Assembly: GCF_000016905.1 (NCBI RefSeq)
Contig: NC_009616.1
Location: forward strand, 806,001 to 870,000
Reading direction: 5' to 3'
Source of the DNA: Thermosipho melanesiensis BI429
GTDB lineage: Bacteria > Thermotogota > Thermotogae > Thermotogales > Fervidobacteriaceae
DNA length: 64,000 bases
Below the pieces are notes generated by a model. The model was not told the DNA's origin. It made no database searches and was given only the letters and a program-made list of their open reading frames with translations. This document shows positions 46,760-55,329 of the stretch, piece after piece. Numbering within the stretch: the stretch's first letter is position 1; each line of letters starts with the position of its first letter. The position numbers and the translations under genes were made by a program.

Positions 46760-48221
46760 CAACGATCTCCTCCGTGTAAAGGATGATATCACTGTATTTT
46801 TCGTTAAGTATTTCAAATTTTACAGCAACTCTTACAAGTGGTATGGGAAAGATTTTTGCATAGTTATATGTTATCTTCCATATGTATTTTCCCTTTTCTT
46901 TAAATGCATTCATTGAACCGCCAGTGTATTTCCAGCTTTTACTTCCATATACAATTTTTCCTAAAAATCTATCCGTTAAAATGTTGTTTGACGATACATT
47001 AGTAGCATCTTTTGTTTGTACATATCCCTTTATATCTATATATTCTCTTACATCTTCTTCATAGAGATTTAGAAAATCAGATGCGAGGTATATATCATTT
47101 CCAAAGAAGTCTTCTACAGAGACATTTAGTGTCAAAGTGGCATCTGAGGTTTCAAATTTTTCTATTTTTACAAAAATAGGAAGATCATCTTTGAGGATAT
47201 ACCTGTTTATCTTGTTTTCTTTCCAATCAATTACAAACAAATGAGGATAAAAGTATTCAATAAACATAGGAAAAGAATTAATTTCAAAGGTGACATTTCC
47301 AACGAAGATATTTTTACCATCAAAATATATTAATTCACCTGCAGGTGTTACTTCGAAACTCCAAATTTTTGTTTTCAAAGGAATTTCATCTTTTTTGTTT
47401 AATGTGAACAAATCATATACTATGATTTTGTTGGAATAGGCATCTAATATGTAAAGATTTTCATAATTTATGTCACAATCGATTGTTACAGTGGGAATGG
47501 GGAGCATTTTTTCGATCTTTTCACTACCAAAAATATAGATTTTAGTCGCATCAACCACGATAAGTCTTCCCGATCTGTCAATTCCTGCTATTATAGGAGA
47601 TCTAAGATCTGAATAAATCATTTCATTATTTTTGTAGATGGAATTTTCGGAGGATATATATACATTACCAAAAGAATCCACTGCAATACTTTTTGGGGTA
47701 TACGCTAATTTTTCAATGTAGGTCATTTTTCCTTTTGTATATTCTATCAATCTTTTATTTTCTTTATCGATTACAAAAATTTTATCTCCAAGGATTGCAA
47801 TTCCAACTGGGGAATAGAAATACTCAGTTAACCCATTTTTTCCCGTATAACTTTCAACAAACTTGAAATTATATTTTTTTACTTCAATATCTTCAGGTTG
47901 ATTGAAAGTTTGAATTTTGTCGTACAGTTCTCTAATTACGTCAAAATTTGTAAAGGTTAGAAGGGTCTCCAAATTTTCTTTTGCTTCATTAACGTTATCG
48001 TTATAAATATCAACCTTGGCTTTGAAGTACCAAAACCAGGGTATTTCCCTTGCAGAAATACTACCTGTAATGGCATCTTCCATCTTTTTACTTGCGGCTT
48101 GAAAATCTCCAATACTCCACAACTTTATTGCTTCACTCAAAAATGCCCTACTTTGTTCTTCGGTTAGAATTGCAAAAGATGAAATGGTCAATATTAGAAA
48201 AAATACTATAAACTTTTTCAA
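46734..48221 (-). CDS. Exported NHL-type beta-propeller protein with TPR-like N-terminus
   Basis: The protein has 495 residues with a signal peptide (MKKFIVFFLILTISSFA). The next 100 residues are helical and TPR-like (SEAIKLWSIGDFQAASKKMEDA). Then come propeller blades: SPVGIAILGDKIFVIDKENKRLIEY, PKSIAVDSFGNVYISSENSIY and ENLYILDAYSNKIIVYD. A beta-sandwich end follows. NHL propellers bind ligands or proteins; here it would be outside the membrane. With the neighbouring TPR and membrane genes it may form an envelope complex, which is inferred. Confidence 0.75.
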   Translation of the reverse strand: MKKFIVFFLILTISSFAILTEEQSRAFLSEAIKLWSIGDFQAASKKMEDAITGSISAREIPWFWYFKAKVDIYNDNVNEAKENLETLLTFTNFDVIRELYDKIQTFNQPEDIEVKKYNFKFVESYTGKNGLTEYFYSPVGIAILGDKIFVIDKENKRLIEYTKGKMTYIEKLAYTPKSIAVDSFGNVYISSENSIYKNNEMIYSDLRSPIIAGIDRSGRLIVVDATKIYIFGSEKIEKMLPIPTVTIDCDINYENLYILDAYSNKIIVYDLFTLNKKDEIPLKTKIWSFEVTPAGELIYFDGKNIFVGNVTFEINSFPMFIEYFYPHLFVIDWKENKINRYILKDDLPIFVKIEKFETSDATLTLNVSVEDFFGNDIYLASDFLNLYEEDVREYIDIKGYVQTKDATNVSSNNILTDRFLGKIVYGSKSWKYTGGSMNAFKEKGKYIWKITYNYAKIFPIPLVRVAVKFEILNEKYSDIILYTEEIVGGKTSKGD

Positions 48222-48820
48222 TTTTTCTTCCCCTTCCCAAAAAAATATCCTATAACATCTGTCTTTCTTTCGTTGCCGTTTATTAATCTTTGTATATTAT
48301 CCTTATGCCTTAATATGGAAAATAGGGAAAGAGCCAAAAAAATTACCCAAAAATCCTTTCCCGCAAAGAATACAAATATTGAAGCAAATATTAAACCAAT
48401 CATGGAAGCAAGTGAAACATATTTTGTGACTGCAACGATAAATAGCCAGACTCCAAAAAACACCAAGCCACTCCAGGGATATACTGCTAAAAAAACACCA
48501 AAAGTACTTGCAACACCTTTACCACCTTTAAATTTCAGAAATATAGAATAGCAATGTCCAAGGACAGCCATAGTTCCCGCTATTAACATAAATTTTATTC
48601 CAAAGCCTTTGACCAAAAAAACCGCGATATATGCTTTAAAAATGTCAAAAAAGAATGCAAGAGCCCCATAAAATGCCCCAGCATTTCTCAATACGTTTGT
48701 TCCTCCTACATTTCCACTGCCAGTTTTTCTAATGTCTATTCCTTTTAATTTTGCGATAAAAAAACTAAATGGTATTGCTCCAAAAAAATATCCTATAAAA
48801 ATAGAGTAGATATACTCCAC
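48218..48820 (-). CDS. plsY: Acyl-phosphate glycerol-3-phosphate acyltransferase
   Basis: This 200-residue membrane protein has the PlsY motifs IPFSFFIAKLKGIDIRKTGSGNVGGTNVLRNAG (read from residue 16; motif 1), GHCYSIFLKFKGGKGVAS (motif 2) and KYVSLAS (motif 3). PlsY makes lysophosphatidic acid from acyl phosphate at the membrane. It overlaps both neighbours by 1-4 bp. Confidence 0.95.
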   Translation of the reverse strand: MEYIYSIFIGYFFGAIPFSFFIAKLKGIDIRKTGSGNVGGTNVLRNAGAFYGALAFFFDIFKAYIAVFLVKGFGIKFMLIAGTMAVLGHCYSIFLKFKGGKGVASTFGVFLAVYPWSGLVFFGVWLFIVAVTKYVSLASMIGLIFASIFVFFAGKDFWVIFLALSLFSILRHKDNIQRLINGNERKTDVIGYFFGKGKKN

Positions 48821-49620
48821 TATTTTGCCTCCCTAAATACGAACAAGATTAGTTTATTTGATGTTTTATAGTATAAACCCCTGTATCTTCCATCTTTTAG
48901 TCTTGCATTTCTTAATAAATATAAAATAGGTGCTTTTTCTTTTGCATTTATTTTTCCATTAACTACTTCTAAAGTAATAACATCACCGATCTTTTTTGCT
49001 CTTTCAAATTCCTGTCGAATACTTTCAAAATTATCAATTTTTACGTTTTTTATAACGCTTCTTGTTTCCAAATCAATTACGATATGGTACAATTCTTGCT
49101 TTTTTTTCTGCTCTTTTACAAATGTATTAAATAAATCTGGGTCATAATATACAAGTACGTGGTATTCGAAAACACCCTTCCCTTGTGGGACTTTCCATTT
49201 AGCTATTATTTTAGAGCTTGAAACGAAGTTATTTACCACTATATTTACATCTTGGGAATATCCAAAAGCTTCTCTTATTCCCGACATTTTTTCTTTTAGG
49301 TTGGCATCAGAGGAGATTTTTGCTCCCAAAAAAGTTGAGAGTTCTTGTCTTGCTTTATTTGCAGCTTGTTGAAATGCTTCATTTTCGTGTTTTTGATTTG
49401 TAACATAAATTCCTTCAAACACAAACAGTTGTCCTTCATTATACAACTGTTTTATTCTTTTGGAAACGCTTATATCTTTTTCAACGATTATAGCGTTTGA
49501 TGGTAACTCTCTTAGTACAATGTCATCAAATTCCAAGATCTTTTTACCAGAAAACAAAAACAAAAAACTTCCTATTACAAGAACTGCTAACAACGCGGAA
49601 ATGAGTATTGTTTTTTCCAT
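48820..49620 (-). CDS. Membrane-anchored protein of unknown function
   Basis: The protein has 266 residues with one N-terminal helix (ILISALLAVLVIGSFLFLFSG) and a periplasmic-side remainder. A segment EAFQQAANKARQELSTFLGAKISS is like LPP20-type lipoproteins, though no lipobox Cys is present. I cannot name a function. It lies between wecB and plsY in the long minus-strand unit. Confidence 0.6.
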   Translation of the reverse strand: MEKTILISALLAVLVIGSFLFLFSGKKILEFDDIVLRELPSNAIIVEKDISVSKRIKQLYNEGQLFVFEGIYVTNQKHENEAFQQAANKARQELSTFLGAKISSDANLKEKMSGIREAFGYSQDVNIVVNNFVSSSKIIAKWKVPQGKGVFEYHVLVYYDPDLFNTFVKEQKKKQELYHIVIDLETRSVIKNVKIDNFESIRQEFERAKKIGDVITLEVVNGKINAKEKAPILYLLRNARLKDGRYRGLYYKTSNKLILFVFREAK

Positions 49621-49647
49621 ACTTCCCCTCCAATCGAAATTATATCA

Positions 49648-50712
49648 TCATTCAATTAGGGAAACTATTCTTTCCGATGCCAAGCCGTCTCCAAATGGAT
49701 TTTTATTTTCAAGTTTTTTACTACTTCCTTCTATCAAAGCTTTGTATACTCCTTCTTCAGAAGTTCCCGCAAGTATTCCAAACCCTTCTTTTATTAGTTC
49801 AGGTCTTTCTGTAGTATTTCTACAAACTACAACAAATTTACCAAAACTTGGTGCTTCTTCTTGAATTCCTCCACTATCAGATGCAACGATTGATGCATCG
49901 GAAAGTATACTGAGAAATTCTACGTAATTTAATGGCTCTATCAAGATTGCATTTTTGAAGTTTTCTAACTCTTCAAAGACTACCTTTCTTACTTTTGGAT
50001 TCATATGGACAGGGAATACTATTTTTTTCCCAGTTTCTTTGGAAAATCTTTTAATACCCTTTAAGATATTAATCATTTTTTCTCCCCAATTTTCTCTTCT
50101 ATGTAAAGTAACCAGTATATAGTCTTTTTCTCTTACAATCTTTTTTCTGATATTTTCCAAATCAAATTTTTCTTTGATGTACATTAAAGCGTCTACCACC
50201 GTATTTCCCGTTACCTTTATTCTTTCTTTGCTATGTCCTTCTTTTTCAAGGTTTTCAGCTGCTCGTTTTGTTGGTGCAAACATTAAATCAGATACTTGAT
50301 CTATTACACGTCTATTCATTTCCTCTGGGAATGGATCTTTTAGATTGTTACTCCTTAGTCCCGCTTCAATGTGTCCAACCTTAACTTCTCTGTTAAAGGC
50401 ACAAATAGCACCTGCCATTGCGGTGGATGTATCTCCTTGAACTAATATCCAATCACTTTGTTCTTTTACAATTATGTCATCTAGTTTGGTAAATACAGAA
50501 GCACAGACGTGGTTTAAAGATTGATTTGTTTTCATAATATTCATGTCGTAATCTGGTGTAATGTCAAAGACATTTAGCATCATATCCATCATTTCTCTGT
50601 GTTGTGCAGTTGCTATCATCTTTACATTTATACCTTTTTCTTTGGCTTTCAAATAGACTGTTGCAACTTTAATAACTTCAGGCCTTGTACCGAAAACTAT
50701 TGCTAAATTCAC
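49648..50712 (-). CDS. wecB: UDP-N-acetylglucosamine 2-epimerase (non-hydrolysing)
   Basis: This 354-residue protein has the epimerase motifs FGTRPEVIK, VQGDTSTAMAGA, VGHIEAGLRS, VTLHRRENWG and SDSGGIQEEAPSFG. It interconverts UDP-GlcNAc and UDP-ManNAc for surface polysaccharides. No dehydrogenase or glycosyltransferase gene is adjacent. It starts 2 bp after the MFS gene stop. Confidence 0.94.
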   Translation of the reverse strand: MNLAIVFGTRPEVIKVATVYLKAKEKGINVKMIATAQHREMMDMMLNVFDITPDYDMNIMKTNQSLNHVCASVFTKLDDIIVKEQSDWILVQGDTSTAMAGAICAFNREVKVGHIEAGLRSNNLKDPFPEEMNRRVIDQVSDLMFAPTKRAAENLEKEGHSKERIKVTGNTVVDALMYIKEKFDLENIRKKIVREKDYILVTLHRRENWGEKMINILKGIKRFSKETGKKIVFPVHMNPKVRKVVFEELENFKNAILIEPLNYVEFLSILSDASIVASDSGGIQEEAPSFGKFVVVCRNTTERPELIKEGFGILAGTSEEGVYKALIEGSSKKLENKNPFGDGLASERIVSLIE

Positions 50713-50714
50713 CT

Positions 50715-51788
50715 TTAAACCTCCTTTTTTTGTAGTGCGAATACTAGAATTAAACCTATTGCTGGTAATAAAAACATAAAAGGTATACTGTATTTTGAAA
50801 CGTATCCCATTAAAGCAATAAAGAGCAAAGCACCTATTCCCGTTGCTGAATATGTAACTCCATTCAGAAATCCCACTTCATCTTTACTTAAACGTATATT
50901 AGCTTTTCTTTGCATAAGCGGGAAGATGGATCCCATGAAAAATCCAAAAACAAAGAAAAGAACAGGTGTTTTCAAAAAAACGGTTAATATTAATAATATA
51001 GCCGAGGAAATGGAAAAGAATGTAATAAGTGTGTTTTCAGTGAAAAATTTTAGGAATATCTCCATCATGAATCTTGAAAGTGTAAATAAAAACCAAAAAA
51101 TTCCCAAAAATAGTGAAGCACTTTCTTTTGAGTATCCAAAATTTAGAAACAAGTTCGAAGCCCATGTTACTGTACTTATTTCACTTCCTGAGTAGAGTAA
51201 AAACGAAATTATTGAAATAATAAAAATGGGTTTTAGTATTGTTGTAGATATTTTAATATTTTTTGATATTTTTGGAAAGTCTTTAAAAAAGCTCCAAACA
51301 AGTAGTATTAAAATCAGTAATAAGTAGATAAAATAAAGCAATCTATATGAAATGTTATTTTTTAAAAAAATAGAGACAAAAAAAGGAGAAAGGATGCCAC
51401 CAAGCCCAAAAAATGCATGTAAAATGCCAAATTTTGGATTTTTAAAATGAGCTAGAATAGTTGTTGATGTTGTAAATATAATAGTAACTCCCGCACCAAT
51501 TAGAAAAAATGAAAGTAGAACTATTTCTAAACTTTTAAAAAAAGTTAAGAAAAATAAGGCTAATAAAATGAAAGTATAAGATAATAGGTTTAACAACCTT
51601 AATCCCGATTTGTTAATAATTAAAGAAGCGGCAAATGAAAAGAAAATATTTCCTAAAGTGTTTAAAATTGGAATGAAAGAAGATAAAGACACAGAAAGAC
51701 TAAACTCCTCTTGAAAAATTGGCATTAGAGGAGCAATGGAATTAACAATTAGTGAACCAAAAAAGATATTTAAAACAACGTAATACAC
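50715..51788 (-). CDS. Major facilitator superfamily transporter
   Basis: The protein has 357 residues and about eleven or twelve transmembrane helices in the MFS two-bundle arrangement (MPIFQEEFSLSVSLSSFIPILNTLGNI near the start; FFGLGGILSPFFVSIFL; FGFFMGSIFPLMQRKA). Sugar or drug substrates are both possible. The start codon is GTG. It follows the ferritin-like gene by 2 bp. Confidence 0.8.
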   Translation of the reverse strand: MYYVVLNIFFGSLIVNSIAPLMPIFQEEFSLSVSLSSFIPILNTLGNIFFSFAASLIINKSGLRLLNLLSYTFILLALFFLTFFKSLEIVLLSFFLIGAGVTIIFTTSTTILAHFKNPKFGILHAFFGLGGILSPFFVSIFLKNNISYRLLYFIYLLLILILLVWSFFKDFPKISKNIKISTTILKPIFIISIISFLLYSGSEISTVTWASNLFLNFGYSKESASLFLGIFWFLFTLSRFMMEIFLKFFTENTLITFFSISSAILLILTVFLKTPVLFFVFGFFMGSIFPLMQRKANIRLSKDEVGFLNGVTYSATGIGALLFIALMGYVSKYSIPFMFLLPAIGLILVFALQKKEV

Positions 51789-51790
51789 GT

Positions 51791-52096
51791 TTAACCTCCC
51801 AATTTTTTAATTTCTTCTTCGACTTCTTTTGCTCCTTCTTCATAAAATTTTTCCTCTTCGGGATCTAGTTCTTTCAGTAATCTCAAAAACTCACCTGCAT
51901 GAACTCTTTCCTCGTTTGCAATATCGATAAGTACTTCTTTTGCTAGCTTATTATCCGTAGATTCCGCAAGTTGCATGTAAAGTTGTATAGCTTCATACTC
52001 TGCAGCAATCATGTATCTAATTGCTCTAACTAATTCTTCGTCGGATAATTTTCTTTTATGTTTTAAGCCACTAAATGGATTTGAAAATTCTGGCAT
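51791..52096 (-). CDS. Encapsulin-type ferritin-like protein
   Basis: This 101-residue helical hairpin has the metal-binding pair AAEYEAIQLY and ANEERVHAGEFLRLL (E-x-x-H). The ending LDPEEEKFYEEGAKEVEEEI closely parallels the ferritin-like module fused to encapsulin in Pyrococcus furiosus. Such small proteins dimerise to build a ferroxidase site and are often loaded into encapsulin shells. No shell gene lies next to it and the C-terminus (KKLGG) has no obvious cargo-loading peptide. GGAGG precedes ATG 52096. Confidence 0.8.
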   Translation of the reverse strand: MPEFSNPFSGLKHKRKLSDEELVRAIRYMIAAEYEAIQLYMQLAESTDNKLAKEVLIDIANEERVHAGEFLRLLKELDPEEEKFYEEGAKEVEEEIKKLGG

Positions 52097-52285
52097 AACT
52101 TCACCTCCTTTTTTAAATTATTTTACCATAACTTTGTAAGTACATAATCTTCGAATTTTTTGGATTTTTTTAAAATATGAAAAAAATACTGTTTTTTTCT
52201 TTTAATATCTTTAAAATATAGATTAAATGTTTTGAAATAATTTAATATATAATTGTTGAAGAACCAAATTAAGGAGGTGAGTAAG

Positions 52286-53533
52286 GTGAAAAAGTTTATT
52301 ATTTTCTTTTTAGCTATTTTACTTACATTAAGTGTGTTTGCACAAGAAAATGCATTGGAAATATTTAGTTGGTGGACTGGTGGAGGGGAAGAAGAAGGTT
52401 TGCTTGCTTTATTTAAACTATTCAACGAACATTATCCTGATGTAAAAATAATAAACGCTGCAGTTGCAGGAGGAGCAGGTACAAATGCAAAAGCTGTATT
52501 GAAGACGAGAATGCTTGGTGGAAATCCTCCCGATTCCTTCCAAGTTCATGCAGGAATGGAATTGACGGATACATACGTAATACCAGGACTTATGGAACCC
52601 ATTACTTGGATTTTAAAAGAGATTGATGCGTATGATAAGTTTCCAAAAGATTTGATAGATATAGTAAGCTATGAAGGAGAAGTTTATTCAATACCTGTCA
52701 ATGTTCACAGGGCAAATGTTGTGTTTTATAACAAGGAAATAGCCAAGAAAATTGGGATGACAAAAGAACCAACTACTTGGACAGAATTTTTGACATATTT
52801 GGATAAAGCTCAGAAAATGGGATATGCGGGGATATCTCTTGGAGATAAAAATAAGTGGACTTCGTTGCATTTGTTTGAAAGTATAATGCTTTCACAATTA
52901 GGTCCTGAAAAGTATAACAAGCTCTGGAAAGGGGAAGCTTCATTTAATGATCCAGCAATTAAACAAGCGTTAATTATATTGAAAGATGTACTAAACTATG
53001 TAAATTCAGATCATTCTGCCTTAACTTGGCAAGATGCAACGAGAATGGTATTTGAAGGAAAGGCATTTTGTAACATGATGGGAGATTGGGCAGAAGGTTA
53101 TCTAAAAACATTAGGTTGGAAACCAGGTGTCGAATTTGGTTGGTTTGCTTTGCCTGGTACCCAAAATGCATTTATGCTTGTTTCTGATACATTTGGATTA
53201 CCCAAGAACGCACCTCATAGAGAAAATGCAATAAAGTGGCTCAAATTTTTGGCAACAGTTGAGGCACAAGATACATTTAATCCTATAAAAGGATCTATAC
53301 CTGCAAGGATAGATGCTGATAAATCAAAGTATGATTCATACTTAAAATGGTCAATGAATGATTTTTCTACAAAAGTCATTTCACCTTCTATTATCCACGG
53401 TTCAGCTGCACCTGAATCGTTTGCAACGGCTTTAATGGATGCAATTAATATATTTGTCACTGAGAAAAACGTTGATAAAACATTTAAGGAAATTTTGTGG
53501 ATAGCAGAAGATAATGGTTATGTAACAGATTAA
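52286..53533 (+). CDS. ABC transporter glucose/mannose-type sugar-binding protein
   Basis: The protein has about 415 residues with a signal peptide (KKFIIFFLAILLTLSVFAQ). The mature part shares long stretches with Thermus glucose/galactose-binding protein: LEIFSWWTGGGEEEGLLAL, VAGGAGTNAKAVLKTRMLGG, PPDSFQVHAGMEL and DTFNPIKGSIPAR. It should bind glucose, galactose or mannose outside the membrane. GTG 52286 follows AAGGAGGT at 7 bp; an in-frame upstream codon at 52253 lacks an SD. Two permease genes follow after a small hairpin. TATAAT lies at 52248-52253. Confidence 0.9.
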   Translation: MKKFIIFFLAILLTLSVFAQENALEIFSWWTGGGEEEGLLALFKLFNEHYPDVKIINAAVAGGAGTNAKAVLKTRMLGGNPPDSFQVHAGMELTDTYVIPGLMEPITWILKEIDAYDKFPKDLIDIVSYEGEVYSIPVNVHRANVVFYNKEIAKKIGMTKEPTTWTEFLTYLDKAQKMGYAGISLGDKNKWTSLHLFESIMLSQLGPEKYNKLWKGEASFNDPAIKQALIILKDVLNYVNSDHSALTWQDATRMVFEGKAFCNMMGDWAEGYLKTLGWKPGVEFGWFALPGTQNAFMLVSDTFGLPKNAPHRENAIKWLKFLATVEAQDTFNPIKGSIPARIDADKSKYDSYLKWSMNDFSTKVISPSIIHGSAAPESFATALMDAINIFVTEKNVDKTFKEILWIAEDNGYVTD

Positions 53534-53534
53534 C

Positions 53535-53557
53535 GGGGCATACAAGCCCCATTTTTT
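53535..53557 (+). terminator. Hairpin between binding protein and permease genes
   Basis: GGGGC (53535-53539) and GCCCC (53546-53550) form a 5-bp stem with an ATACAA loop, then a T6 run. A weak terminator at this place would give more binding protein than permease. Confidence 0.65.
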
Positions 53558-53569
53558 GGAGGGAAAAAT

Positions 53570-54490
53570 GTGAGGAAAAAGAATTTAATAATTGGTATAT
53601 CAATTATTTTACCCTCTATTATTGCAATAGCAGTTTTTGTTTATGGGTTTATAAGCTGGACTGTTAGAACTTCTTTTTCAAATTGGAATAGTTTTTCTGC
53701 TTTACTTAGAGGAACGTATAAATTTGTTGGACTTAGAAATTATATACGTTTATTCCAAGATAGTAGGTTCCAAATTGATCTATGGAACACTTTGTTTTTC
53801 ACCGTTTTCTTTTTGCTGGGAACAATTACCCTTGGTGTTGTAATGGCAATATTAGTAGATAAAGGACTAAAGGGTTCAAGAATATTTCAAAATCTATTTT
53901 TATTTCCCATGGCCATCTCTTTTGTGGTTACGGGAACAGTTTGGAGTTGGATTTTTGCACCAGGGAATATCCCGTCAAATCCTCAGGGAATAAATTTGTT
54001 ATTTCAAAAATTGGGCTTGGAAAAGTTAATGTGGGGATGGTATACAAGCACGTATTCTATTGGCAAGTTTAATGTTGCGTTGATCCCGGTAATCATTGCT
54101 GCAATTTGGCAGCTTTCTGGATATACTATGGCAATGTATTTAGCAGGTTTAAGGGGAATTCCAAATGATATTATAGAAGCGGCAAAGGTAGATGGAGCAT
54201 CTGAATGGAAAATATTTTGGAAAATAAAGATGCCACTTTTAACACCTATTACATTGAGTGCATTGATAATACTGGGGCATATTTCACTAAAAATATTCGA
54301 TTTGGTATTTTCCATGACGGGAAGTGGACCTAATTTTGTTACAGATGTGCCGGCAATTTATATGTTTGAATTGACATTTAGAAGTAATAGATACGCAATG
54401 GGTTCAGCAATAGCTATTGTAATGCTTTTGTTTGTTACGGTAGTTATCATACCATATCTTATAACTAGCTTGAGAGGTGAAAGGAGATGA
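53570..54490 (+). CDS. Sugar ABC transporter permease, MalF-like
   Basis: The protein has 306 residues with six helices. The EAA loop (IPNDIIEAAKVDGASEWKIFWKIKMPLL) that docks the ATPase is intact. GTG 53570 follows GGAGGG. The next permease gene overlaps its stop by 4 bp. With the upstream binding protein it forms a carbohydrate uptake importer of the CUT1 type. The ATPase is absent and must come from another locus. Confidence 0.92.
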   Translation: MRKKNLIIGISIILPSIIAIAVFVYGFISWTVRTSFSNWNSFSALLRGTYKFVGLRNYIRLFQDSRFQIDLWNTLFFTVFFLLGTITLGVVMAILVDKGLKGSRIFQNLFLFPMAISFVVTGTVWSWIFAPGNIPSNPQGINLLFQKLGLEKLMWGWYTSTYSIGKFNVALIPVIIAAIWQLSGYTMAMYLAGLRGIPNDIIEAAKVDGASEWKIFWKIKMPLLTPITLSALIILGHISLKIFDLVFSMTGSGPNFVTDVPAIYMFELTFRSNRYAMGSAIAIVMLLFVTVVIIPYLITSLRGERR

Positions 54491-55296
54491 AAAAGTTCTT
54501 TTCCTACTTTTTCTTGATAATAATAGCAATTTATATTATTATCCCTCTCTATGTGTTACTTGCAACTACTTTTAAACCTCTCGGTGAAATTGGGATTTCA
54601 GATATGTGGAAATTACCAAGGAACTGGTCTTTAAACGGGTTTATAAAAGCGTTTAATAAACTTTCTCCAAACTTAAAAAATAGTTTTTATCTTACTATTC
54701 CAGCAACTATAGTGTCGGCATTGATTGGTTCTATTAATGGTTATGTATTTTCTAAAATAAGATTTAAAAGTGCAAATATTATTTTTGCCATTATACTTTT
54801 TGGTATGTTTATTCCATACCAAAGTATATTATTTCCGTTAATCCGTTTTTTGCAAAAAATAAATCTTTATGGTACTATTACAGGGCTTATCGTGGTCCAT
54901 ATAGTATATGGAATACCCATAACTACGTTAGTTTTCAGAAATTATTATAGTGAGGTACCAGATGAATTAGTGGAAGCGGCGTATATGGATGGAGCAGGAT
55001 TTTTTAAAACATATTCCAAAGTTTTGTTTCCCATATCTATTCCCGCGTTTGTGGTTGTTATAATATGGCAATTTACAAATATTTGGAATGAGTTTTTATT
55101 TGCAGTAACTGTTACTAGTAATCCTGCCAAACAGCCTATTACGGTAGCCCTCGTAAATCTTGCGGGTAGTCAGGTAGTTGAATGGAATGTGCAAATGGCC
55201 GGTGCAATAATTACTGCATTACCCACCTTAGTTGTTTACATTTTACTTGGAAAATATTTTATAAGAGGATTGCTTGCAGGTTCGGTAAAAGGATGA
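54487..55296 (+). CDS. Sugar ABC transporter permease, MalG-like
   Basis: The protein has 269 residues with six helices, YVLLATTFKPLGEI near the N-terminus and an EAA loop (VPDELVEAAYMDGAGFFKTYSKVLFPIS). It pairs with the MalF-like permease. It is translationally coupled by an ATGA overlap. The next gene, a broken membrane GGDEF, begins 34 bp later. Confidence 0.92.
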   Translation: MKKFFSYFFLIIIAIYIIIPLYVLLATTFKPLGEIGISDMWKLPRNWSLNGFIKAFNKLSPNLKNSFYLTIPATIVSALIGSINGYVFSKIRFKSANIIFAIILFGMFIPYQSILFPLIRFLQKINLYGTITGLIVVHIVYGIPITTLVFRNYYSEVPDELVEAAYMDGAGFFKTYSKVLFPISIPAFVVVIIWQFTNIWNEFLFAVTVTSNPAKQPITVALVNLAGSQVVEWNVQMAGAIITALPTLVVYILLGKYFIRGLLAGSVKG

Positions 55297-55329
55297 TATA
55301 CTGAAAAAAGGCTCTTTTTAGGTGGGAAA

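Noticed and set aside
51791-52096. Encapsulin nanocompartment operon
   Set aside because: The neighbouring downstream gene is an MFS transporter and no HK97-fold shell protein is present in the window.
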